NCBI GenBank assembly: GCA_025455065.1
Contig: JALONG010000034.1
Location: forward strand, 1-64,000
From: Candidatus Kapaibacterium sp.
Lineage (GTDB): Bacteria; Bacteroidota; Ignavibacteria; Kapaibacteriales; UBA4661
Direction: 5' to 3'
Length of the DNA stretch: 64,000 bases
Each line of letters begins with the position of its first letter. Position 1 is the stretch's first letter. This document shows, in pieces, positions 26,146 through 33,776 of the stretch. Below the pieces are notes generated by a model. That model saw only the letters and a program-made list of their open reading frames with translations, ran no database searches and had not been told where the DNA came from. Position numbers and translations under genes: made by a program.

Positions 26146-27657
26146 TTATTGCACCTGTAAAGGAATGGTTTGTAGGTTTTGGTTGTTGGTTTGTAGTTGT
26201 AAGAAATATATCCCTTGCCCCAATGACCAACGGTTAATGTCCAATGACTTTTCATGCGTTCCCGCACCCATCTCCACATCAAGGATTTGTGCCACTTCCT
26301 GCCCCAGTGCATTAAAAACTTTCAGCGAAACGCGCTCCGACTTTGATAGTGTAAATTTTACACAAATAAGATTTTGTGCAGGATTGGGCGACACAAAGAG
26401 TTGAAATTGCGCCGAGTGAGTATTATCGCTTTGAGTATTATCACTTATTCCGGTGGAAATACCCATAAACGCACTTGTTGAAGTCGCGCTGCCGCGTGAG
26501 GTCAATACGGCAATCGCGCCGGATGCACGGCTTGGAACAGTTGCGGTGATTTGTGTGGGCGAAATAACAATGAAGGACGTAACGGGAACACCACCTACCA
26601 GCACCGATGTTGCGCCCGTAAAGTTTTCGCCCGTAATGGTGATAGTTGTTCCGGCATTGCCCGTAAGCGGCGTAACATTGGTAATGCGGGGCGCAAAGAC
26701 GGTTGCGCTTTGTGTTAATCGTGTTGTAACAACGGCAAAATATGTGCCGTCGCTCAGGCGCATGACGGCTGGGTCTTTCAAATAAAGTTCTTCCGGCTGA
26801 ACACCCGAAAAGGTCATGCGATTGCCACTTTCCAACGTCCAATTTGAGCCGTCAGCAGTAATAAACGAGCGCACGTGTTTTTCCGGCAAAAATGATGCAA
26901 ACATCCTATATCGCCCGTCAGAAGTCGTATAGCCGTTGGAGGCGAAATAATCTCCGCCGCCGCCCACGCCGTTCAAACGCAGTTCCCCTGCGGGCGTGAA
27001 GGTTTTGCCGTCTTTGGAAGTAAAGCGAAAATGCGTTGTTGCCGTTGTCCCGATAGCGTACATATACCATGAGTCGCCCAGCAAAAAAGTATTGGAATCA
27101 ATGAGCGCGGCATTGGGCAAGGATGCAACCGTGCCTTTGTACTCGAACGTGATTCCATCGGTGCTTTCGGCATAAATAATCCCAATTTTTCCGCCCGGCG
27201 CAATATCTGTTGTGGCATACATTCTGAATGTACCATCGGGAAGCAAGATTATATCAGGGTCGGCGGGCTTGCTCGTGGCATTGGGCAAGCCTGTAAAACG
27301 CACATATTTGTAATACCATGTTTGTCCCTTATCGTCCGAAATAGCCAGCGCTGTAGCGTTCTGCTGCGTTCCGACCGTCCAGCCTGTGTAATAGACATAC
27401 CAACGCCCACGCGCATCAACAATCATATCCGCAACATTCGCTTGGTCGCTCAGAATTTTTCCCGTACTTGTAAAGGTCAAACCGTCGCTTGAAGTAGCCG
27501 TAATGAGGCGGAAATATCCCGGACTTTCACTCGGCGAACTCGGTGCATTGCCGCGCGGCGGCGTAAAATCGCTTGTCAAAGGAGCAGACATTTGTGCAAA
27601 GACGCTTGTATTCATGCCGAATACAATGCACAAGACAATAATTGTGAAGTGCTTCAT
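26146..27657 (-). CDS. T9SS-sorted five-blade propeller glycosidase-like protein with IPT/TIG domain (copy B)
   Basis: 503 aa from the ATG at 27657 (ATGA overlap). Signal peptide through MNTSVFAQ. Residues about 25-330 form a sialidase/GH43-type propeller (SPGYFRLITATSSDGLTFTSTGKIL, ADPDIILLPDGTFRMYATTDI, YLKDPAVMRLSDGTYFAVVTT). An IPT/TIG immunoglobulin-like domain follows (ITNVTPLTGNAGTTITITGENFTGATSVLVGGVPVTSFIVISPTQITATVPSRASG), then the sorting domain. It is a close paralogue of 28883-30388. The one intervening gene (27654-28886) has another body, so duplication and reshuffling took place. The substrate is unknown. Confidence 0.85.
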   Translation of the reverse strand: MKHFTIIVLCIVFGMNTSVFAQMSAPLTSDFTPPRGNAPSSPSESPGYFRLITATSSDGLTFTSTGKILSDQANVADMIVDARGRWYVYYTGWTVGTQQNATALAISDDKGQTWYYKYVRFTGLPNATSKPADPDIILLPDGTFRMYATTDIAPGGKIGIIYAESTDGITFEYKGTVASLPNAALIDSNTFLLGDSWYMYAIGTTATTHFRFTSKDGKTFTPAGELRLNGVGGGGDYFASNGYTTSDGRYRMFASFLPEKHVRSFITADGSNWTLESGNRMTFSGVQPEELYLKDPAVMRLSDGTYFAVVTTRLTQSATVFAPRITNVTPLTGNAGTTITITGENFTGATSVLVGGVPVTSFIVISPTQITATVPSRASGAIAVLTSRGSATSTSAFMGISTGISDNTQSDNTHSAQFQLFVSPNPAQNLICVKFTLSKSERVSLKVFNALGQEVAQILDVEMGAGTHEKSLDINRWSLGQGIYFLQLQTNNQNLQTIPLQVQ

Positions 27658-28886
27658 CGCATCACCTGTACGGTTTGGTGTTGAAAAATTGTGAGTGTTT
27701 GCAAACGGAGGAAATACGCGCCGTTCACTAATGACCAATGACGAATGTCCAATGACTTCTCATGCTCCCCTGCGGACAAGGTTTCATCAAGGATTTGCGC
27801 TACTTCCTGACCGAGCGTGTTAAATATTTTCAACGAAACGCGCTCCGATTTTGTTAGTGTAAATTTTACCGTAACAAGGTCTTGTGCGGGGTTTGGGGAA
27901 ATAACGATATTTCTGTTCCCCATACTTATCTTCTCTTGGATGCCGGCAACGCTTGTCATCATCTGTGTTGTGGGCGGACCGACATACATGATGAGATAAT
28001 TATTTTCCGCAATTTTTACGACAGCAGGATCACCTCCAATGACGGATACACGCGCACCGGAAGGCGTGCTAGCCGTAATATTGACAGGGTTAGACCATGA
28101 TAAGCCGTCTGCGGAATAACTCCACCACGTACCTTGATTTCCGGCACCATAAAACCTCATTCCCGCGCCATATTCGACCAAATTCCCCGTCCATTGATGG
28201 CTTGCATCGGAGGGAATATCGTTGCGTCTTGTGAAGATTAGCCCATCGTCAGAAACACCGGAGTACGCGCCTTCTTGCGGTGCGCCTTTGGGAGCAGTGA
28301 AATACCATTTGCTGCCAAGCCTAAGCACAGCCGGGTCAATTACTGCTTTCCCGCTTACGCTAAACCGTACGGAAGGCTCAAACGTATAATTCACCCCATC
28401 GGTGGAAATGGCGGAATATGTCGCAATGTTCGAGTCCAACATCATGGACATAGACCGCCCTGACGAAAAAAATAAGCGAATACGCCCATCGGAAGTGAGC
28501 GTCAGCGTTGGGTCGAAAGGGCGTTGAAAGCCGCTTGGTAAGCCATTAACCACAATCGGCTGTGCTTGCGACCACGTTCTGCCGTTATCCTGCGAAATCC
28601 TGACAGCGACTTTATCCCAATTCGGCGAATTTCGTGGCGCAGGAAACCACTGAAAAGCAGCAATTATGCGCCCTGTGGCATCTTTGAGCAAACTCGGTAC
28701 GCCGGAGGAATCAATAAATTTTGTTTCTGCGCCAAATGTATTCCCATCGGTGCTGGTACGCATCATCAAATTATTGTTCCAAGGTCCGTTATTGGTGTTT
28801 GGCGGCGGCATCATTTGTGCGTGAAGGCGTGTCGTTACGCCCAGAAGCAGCATCAATGCCGAGAATACAGATATTTTCACACTCAT
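27654..28886 (-). CDS. T9SS-sorted sialidase-like (BNR) propeller protein
   Basis: 410 aa from 28886, with ATGA overlap. Signal peptide MSVKISVFSALMLLLGVTTRLHAQ. The body contains Asp-box/BNR-like repeats (VRISQDNGRTWSQAQPIV, AISTDGVNYTFEPSVRF, GVSDDGLIFTRRNDI, YSADGLSWSNPVNI) of a five- or six-blade propeller. It is related in fold, though more distantly, to its two neighbours, and has no IPT/TIG domain. The sorting domain is canonical (ISPNPAQDLVTVKFTLTKSERVSLKIFNTLGQEVAQIL). Such proteins hydrolyse or bind glycans, but catalytic residues cannot be assigned here. Confidence 0.83.
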   Translation of the reverse strand: MSVKISVFSALMLLLGVTTRLHAQMMPPPNTNNGPWNNNLMMRTSTDGNTFGAETKFIDSSGVPSLLKDATGRIIAAFQWFPAPRNSPNWDKVAVRISQDNGRTWSQAQPIVVNGLPSGFQRPFDPTLTLTSDGRIRLFFSSGRSMSMMLDSNIATYSAISTDGVNYTFEPSVRFSVSGKAVIDPAVLRLGSKWYFTAPKGAPQEGAYSGVSDDGLIFTRRNDIPSDASHQWTGNLVEYGAGMRFYGAGNQGTWWSYSADGLSWSNPVNITASTPSGARVSVIGGDPAVVKIAENNYLIMYVGPPTTQMMTSVAGIQEKISMGNRNIVISPNPAQDLVTVKFTLTKSERVSLKIFNTLGQEVAQILDETLSAGEHEKSLDIRHWSLVNGAYFLRLQTLTIFQHQTVQVMR

Positions 28887-30388
28887 CGCATCACCTGTAC
28901 GGCTTGTTGTTGAAAAATTGTGGGTGTTTGTAAGCGCAGAAAATATACGCCCTGCCCCAATGACCAATGACGAATGTCCAATGACTTCTCATGCTCCCCT
29001 GCGGACAAGGTTTCATCAAGTATTTGCGCCACTTCCTGACCAAGCGCATTAAACACCTTCAGCGAAACTCGTTCTGCTGTTGATAGTGTAAATTTTACAG
29101 TAGTAAGATTTTGCGCGGGATTGGGAGAAATGGCTAGATGAGGGAGCGTTTGTCGCGTATTGTCCGCTATTCCGGTGGATGTTCCCATAAACACACTTGT
29201 TGAAGTTGCACTACCGAGAGAGTTCAAAACAGCAACGGCACCGGAAGCACGATTTGGCAGAGTTGCCGTAATCTGCGTCGGCGAGACAACGATAAACGAC
29301 GTTGCAGGCACACCGCCAATAAGAACAGAGGTCGTACCTGTGAAATTTTCTCCTGTAATGGTAATCGTTGTTCCGGCATTGCCTGTAAGCGGTGAAACGT
29401 CAGTAATACGCGGTGCGAAGACCGTTGCACTTTGTGTCAATCGCGTGGTGACCACAGCGAAATATGTTCCGTCACTCAGGCGTGTTACGGCAGGGTCTTT
29501 AAGATAAAGTTCTTCCGGCTGTGTACCGGTAAATGTCATCCGATTGCCGCTTTCGAGCGTCCAGTTTGTCCCGTTGGTGGTGATGAATGAACGTACATTT
29601 TTCTCCGGTAAAAATGACGCGAACATTCGATATCGACCATCGGAGGTGGCATAGCCATTAGAACCAAAGTAGTTGGTATTGGCGGCGGAGAGTGTAAATT
29701 CTCCGGCGGACGCAAAGGTTTTTCCATCTTTTGAGGTAAAGCGATAATGCGTTGCTCCCATGATGCCGATAGCACACATATACCACGTATCACCCAACAA
29801 AAATGTGTTGGAATCAATCAAATTTCCGCTTGGTAATGACGCTGCCGTACCTTTGTATTGAAACGTGATTCCGTCGGTACTTTCGGCGTAGATAATTCCT
29901 ATTTTGCCACCTGTGCTGGAAATGTTGGTTGTCGCATACATTCGGAATGTACCATCGGGAAGCAAGATTATATCGGGGTCAGCAGGTTTACTACTTGGAT
30001 CTGGTAAACCCGTGAAGCGTACATATTTGAAATACCACGTTTGCCCTCGGTCGTCGAAAATGGCGAGTGCGGTTACATTTTGCTGGGTTCCGACCGTCCA
30101 GCCTGTGTAGTAAACGTACAGCCGCCCACGCGCATCTATAACCATATCGGCAACATTGGCTTGGTCGGTGAGGATTTTTCCGGTACCGGTGAACGTCAGT
30201 CCATCGGTTGAGGTGGCAGTGAGCAGGCGAAAATAGCCCGGACTCTCGCTCGGCGAGCTTGCGGCATTGCCACGTGGTGGGGTAAAATCACTCACAAGCG
30301 GTGTAGATGATTGCGCAAATACCTCTACGCCAGCGAAAACAACAACATAGAGGAAAATGCAGAGGAAAAGATGTCGGAGTTTGTTCAT
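28883..30388 (-). CDS. T9SS-sorted five-blade propeller glycosidase-like protein with IPT/TIG domain (copy A)
   Basis: 501 aa, start at 30388 overlapping the upstream stop (ATGA). Same layout as 26146-27657: signal peptide (LFLCIFLYVVVFAGVEVFAQ), propeller of the GH43/sialidase kind (SDFTPPRGNAASSPSESPGYFRLLTATSTDGLTFTG, ADPDIILLPDGTFRMYATTN), IPT/TIG domain (ITDVSPLTGNAGTTITITGENFTGTTSVLIGGVPATSF) and sorting domain. Long stretches are identical between the two copies, which dates the duplication as fairly recent. It likely acts at the cell surface on a carbohydrate. Confidence 0.86.
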   Translation of the reverse strand: MNKLRHLFLCIFLYVVVFAGVEVFAQSSTPLVSDFTPPRGNAASSPSESPGYFRLLTATSTDGLTFTGTGKILTDQANVADMVIDARGRLYVYYTGWTVGTQQNVTALAIFDDRGQTWYFKYVRFTGLPDPSSKPADPDIILLPDGTFRMYATTNISSTGGKIGIIYAESTDGITFQYKGTAASLPSGNLIDSNTFLLGDTWYMCAIGIMGATHYRFTSKDGKTFASAGEFTLSAANTNYFGSNGYATSDGRYRMFASFLPEKNVRSFITTNGTNWTLESGNRMTFTGTQPEELYLKDPAVTRLSDGTYFAVVTTRLTQSATVFAPRITDVSPLTGNAGTTITITGENFTGTTSVLIGGVPATSFIVVSPTQITATLPNRASGAVAVLNSLGSATSTSVFMGTSTGIADNTRQTLPHLAISPNPAQNLTTVKFTLSTAERVSLKVFNALGQEVAQILDETLSAGEHEKSLDIRHWSLGQGVYFLRLQTPTIFQQQAVQVMR

Positions 30389-32094
30389 CGTAGCACCTGA
30401 AGAGGGATAGTTTTGAGTGAAGAGTGTTGAGTTCTGAGTTGGATGAAAAGCATTTGTGAGGCTTGAGCGAGGTTTTGAGCGTCGAACTGGTACGTATGTT
30501 CACCCGCTCCCAGCTCTGCATCAAGGATGTGCGCTACTTCCTGACCAAGTGCATTGAAAAGTTTCAGAGAAACCCGTTCTGTTTTTTTTAGTGTAAATTT
30601 TACAATAACAAGATTTTGTGCGGGATTAGGTGATATTTTTACCCTCTCATCATTCGCTTCTTCTCTTTCGTCTTTGACACTGGTAATTGTACAAGTGCTT
30701 GGTGCCGGGTTTAGTTCAACAACTGTTCCGGGAGTAAGTGTTTTTCCGGCAAAAGCCGCATAATTACTTGCATAACGTAGGCAACGAAAGACGTTTTGCA
30801 TCATTACTGTACTGCCCTGTGCGACCGGTCCCGTGTTGCCCACAGGGTTGCGATATTCCCACACGATGCTTCCGGTGGGCGTTACTTCAAAAAACTTCCC
30901 TCTGCTGCCTTCGCAAATGAGTGTATTGCCATTCTGAAGGCGCTGTGCACCGGAAATGTGGCTGGAATAAAAACTTGTTGTCGGATTCGCTTTATATGTC
31001 CACAGTGCAGCAGAGGGCGCAAAAGCCGCACTATTACTTGCGGGAGCGGCATAGCCGCCGGAAGAATTTACGGGTGATTGCACCTCTTCAATCGTCGAAT
31101 ATGCACCGTCGGGGCGATTGTCGCCGTTGTTGTACAGCAGGATGTTTCCTGCTCCGGGAAGCCCTTTGGCTATCCATTGCGGGTTGTGCTGACCAAAAAG
31201 TTTACGGTCATCGGCTGTACCTCGCTTGTATGCTTGCGGATTGCCCCAGCGCCAAAGAAAATCACCGCCCTTGCCTTGCCGCCCGCCTCGTGTTGATGCG
31301 GCTTCGGCGCTTGTCGTGCTGTGGTCAATGATATAGATTTCGCTCAATTCCCGCGATGAAACGATGATTTGGTCAAGTTCGGCATTGTAGGCAAGTCCGT
31401 TGAAGTGAATCCAATCGGTTGTCACCATCGTTTTATTGGTAAAATTCACATCCAAACGTTCAGGACGCTCAGAAACCGCACCGTAATTGGCTTTCGTGGC
31501 ATCATTGTCCTGCACGAGGTGATCCCAAAGTTTCCATTCCCACACCACAACGGCGGAATCACGTCCCACAGGGCGCAATTCTACTATCTTTTCCGACCAC
31601 AACCCGTTTTGGGGATATTGCCTGCGTCCGGCGGCTGTCGCTTCATCACGGGTTTTGCTGTCCCATGAAATAAGGAGAACATTGCCGTTCGGCAACACAA
31701 CAGCGTCGTGGTGCTGATGAAACGTCGCACCGGTGTAATCATATCCCCAGAGCATTGTTCCGTTCCAATCGTAGCGTTCAAGCCGTCCGCCCGTTCCTCC
31801 GGTGGTAAATGTTCTGCTTGCATTTGTCCGCGCCGGGCGAAAAAGTGAGCCGTCTTCCAGCAAATACGCGCTTTGTCCGGGAATGTATTGGCTCTGCCAC
31901 GTTTTGACCGTGCGCCCGCAGTTGTCAATGAGATAGGTTGTCGTAAAGTCAGGCGCAAAGAGCGTGTAACCGTTGAAGGATTGGGATGTGTTGCGGATAA
32001 GCCCGATTTGCTGCGATTGCTGGGCAAATACAACATGGGCAGCTATAAACATTGGACAAACCATCCAAAAAGCAAGTTTCAAAGCGGCTTTCAT
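30385..32094 (-). CDS. T9SS-sorted arylsulfotransferase-like protein
   Basis: 569 aa from 32094 (ATGA overlap). Signal peptide through AAHVVFAQ. The body is a six-blade propeller of the arylsulfotransferase (ASST) kind: TTYLIDNCGRTVKTWQ, FHQHHDAVVLPNGNVLLISWD, VWEWKLWDHLVQDND, WIHFNGLAYNAELDQIIVSSRELSEIYIID and NTLICEGSRGKFFEVTPTGSIVWEYRNP. ASSTs move sulfate between phenols, but several homologues are of unknown function, so the activity is an inference. The sorting domain (ISPNPAQNLVIVKFTLKKTERVSLKLFNALGQEVAHIL) ends it. Confidence 0.85.
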   Translation of the reverse strand: MKAALKLAFWMVCPMFIAAHVVFAQQSQQIGLIRNTSQSFNGYTLFAPDFTTTYLIDNCGRTVKTWQSQYIPGQSAYLLEDGSLFRPARTNASRTFTTGGTGGRLERYDWNGTMLWGYDYTGATFHQHHDAVVLPNGNVLLISWDSKTRDEATAAGRRQYPQNGLWSEKIVELRPVGRDSAVVVWEWKLWDHLVQDNDATKANYGAVSERPERLDVNFTNKTMVTTDWIHFNGLAYNAELDQIIVSSRELSEIYIIDHSTTSAEAASTRGGRQGKGGDFLWRWGNPQAYKRGTADDRKLFGQHNPQWIAKGLPGAGNILLYNNGDNRPDGAYSTIEEVQSPVNSSGGYAAPASNSAAFAPSAALWTYKANPTTSFYSSHISGAQRLQNGNTLICEGSRGKFFEVTPTGSIVWEYRNPVGNTGPVAQGSTVMMQNVFRCLRYASNYAAFAGKTLTPGTVVELNPAPSTCTITSVKDEREEANDERVKISPNPAQNLVIVKFTLKKTERVSLKLFNALGQEVAHILDAELGAGEHTYQFDAQNLAQASQMLFIQLRTQHSSLKTIPLQVLR

Positions 32095-33707
32095 CGTATC
32101 ACCTGTACGGGAATAGTGTGGAAAAGTGTTGGTGTTTGCAATCGAAAAAGGTACAGAGCATTGCCCAATGACCAATGACTCATTTCCAATGACTGCTCAT
32201 GAACACCTGCACTCATCTCTGCATCAAGAATTTGCGCCACTTCCTGACCAAGTGTGTTGAAGATTTTTAGCGAAACGCGCTCTGCTTTTGTTAGTGTAAA
32301 CTTTACAATAACAAGATTTTGTGCGGGATTGGGTGCTACTCTTACAGCAGACTCATGTTGCGCACCGTGCGCAACGCTTGTAATGCCCGTCGTTACTGCC
32401 TTGCGCTGTGTGTAGTAGAGCGTTGTAACGTCGTTTTGCTTGATGAAATAATGCGCTCTCGGAAGAGCATCCTCGCCGATTTTGAAATTATGCAAACCAA
32501 CTTCATCCATTCCCGCATCAGTCAGGAACTCAGGTTTGGAGATAGTTTCGCCACGATTAGAAATGTATGCGCCCATCAAATCCGCTCCGCGCCCGTCGCC
32601 TGTGGGCATTGTTCCGCCCATATTTTGTGCCAAATCGCGCTCATCTTTCCAGAAAAACCAAGGGCGGTCGTTGGCAAAATCGTATGCCTCTTTGACCAGA
32701 TGTGAGCGGATATTTGTTTCAGATATTTGCCGAAAACCCTGTGGCAACCACGTATTGCCGCCATCGGTGGAATAACCATACATCACACGAGCATTAAAGG
32801 GGTTTCCTGCTTGATAGATGTGAAAAGCGATGTACATTCTACCGTCTTTTCCCACAATAAGATTCGGGTCGCTCTCGTAATCGGCGTTGCCAATAAGGAC
32901 GCGGGGTGCAGACCATGTTTTGCCACCGTCCCTTGTGGTAGAAATCTGCAAATCCCAATTCTGCGTGCCACCCGTACCACGACTAACGCTATCGCGCCAT
33001 GCAATAGCGAAATTGTCACCCGTCGCGCCGCTATAATCCGCAATCGGGAATGCCGAATGCCTGCCGTCGTCGGTGCTTATCATCACTTGTGGAGACCAAG
33101 CAAGTCCGCTATTTTCCGAGCGAGCGTGCATAATTTCGGCTGTTTCCGATGTGCCATTTTCGCCGTCATGCCAAAACGCATGAACACGTCCTTTACGGTC
33201 AGTCGTAACGTTACCGAAGCCCATTTTGCGCTTGATTTGTGCGATCCGCACCGTATCCGACCAACGTTGTGTTTTAGCATCCCATCGTGCATAAAAAACC
33301 GCCAAAGGTGCGCGTGCGCCCCAAATAGCATGGATATTGCCTTCTGTATCGCTATCCACCGCAACAGAATTAAAGCCGGTCGTTCGCGTCGGCGGTGTGA
33401 ATATTGTCGGCGCGGGAGCATTCCATGTTTTTCCGTTATCCCGCGAACCCACGTAATACGGGGTGCGCCGTGAACCACTTGTTTCGGTATAGAAAATCAA
33501 TATTGTGCCATCTTTTTGGACAATTGTATTGTTTGCCACTGCACCGTCCGCCGAAACAGTCGGAGCCGATTTCGCAATCGCAAGTTGTGCAGACCAATTA
33601 GCATCTATGCCGTGTTGAGCATAGCCAATAACGACAGAAACCGAGACTAAAAGCAGCAGCATTATCACAAATGATACTGCAAAACCGAGATTTGATGAGC
33701 GTTGCAT
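32091..33707 (-). CDS. T9SS-sorted sialidase-like (BNR repeat) protein
   Basis: 538 aa. The start at 33707 has an AGGTG site in front (GGAGGTGTCATCATG); the track start at 33776 is rejected. A strong hydrophobic signal (FAVSFVIMLLLLVSVSVVIGYAQ) is followed by BNR/Asp-box repeats (GSRDNGKTWNAPAP, ARSENSGLAWSPQVMIS, STTRDGGKTWSAPRVL, YSTDGGNTWLPQGF), a six-blade sialidase-type propeller. FFWKDERD could contribute to an active site, though the Arg triad was not mapped. The sorting domain follows (VAPNPAQNLVIVKFTLTKAERVSLKIFNTLGQEVAQIL). It lies 69 bases after the beta-helix gene. Confidence 0.85.
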   Translation of the reverse strand: MQRSSNLGFAVSFVIMLLLLVSVSVVIGYAQHGIDANWSAQLAIAKSAPTVSADGAVANNTIVQKDGTILIFYTETSGSRRTPYYVGSRDNGKTWNAPAPTIFTPPTRTTGFNSVAVDSDTEGNIHAIWGARAPLAVFYARWDAKTQRWSDTVRIAQIKRKMGFGNVTTDRKGRVHAFWHDGENGTSETAEIMHARSENSGLAWSPQVMISTDDGRHSAFPIADYSGATGDNFAIAWRDSVSRGTGGTQNWDLQISTTRDGGKTWSAPRVLIGNADYESDPNLIVGKDGRMYIAFHIYQAGNPFNARVMYGYSTDGGNTWLPQGFRQISETNIRSHLVKEAYDFANDRPWFFWKDERDLAQNMGGTMPTGDGRGADLMGAYISNRGETISKPEFLTDAGMDEVGLHNFKIGEDALPRAHYFIKQNDVTTLYYTQRKAVTTGITSVAHGAQHESAVRVAPNPAQNLVIVKFTLTKAERVSLKIFNTLGQEVAQILDAEMSAGVHEQSLEMSHWSLGNALYLFRLQTPTLFHTIPVQVIR

Positions 33708-33776
33708 GATGACACCTCCGTAAAGTAGTATTGAAACAGACTTGAGAAACATGATAATAGAACGTGACAATATCAA

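Larger units (their letters stand above)
16689..33707 (-). repeat. Array of near-identical T9SS sorting-domain DNA cassettes
   Basis: DNA coding for the last 80 residues or so of the cargo genes recurs with high identity at about 16689-16930, 17354-17595, 20921-21165, 22720-22960, 26149-26395, 27654-27895, 28883-29125, 30385-30630 and 32091-32335. A more diverged copy lies at 19366-19610 and an unrelated-looking tail at 24350. A 29-base string in the middle (plus strand TGCTCCCCTGCGGACAAGGT...) is the same in several copies. Each copy ends at a junction with the next gene where stop and start overlap. The bodies between the copies differ, so the tails are homogenised or recombining while the bodies are not. 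Confidence 0.85.

Noticed and set aside
32727-33473. Plus-strand ORF of 248 aa
   Set aside because: It lies wholly antisense to the sialidase-like gene, which has repeats, a signal peptide and a sorting domain; the plus-strand product is Cys/Arg-rich noise.
16689-33707. Integron or transposon origin of the cargo array
   Set aside because: No integrase, attC-like palindromes or transposase found; the repeated DNA is coding sorting-domain sequence.
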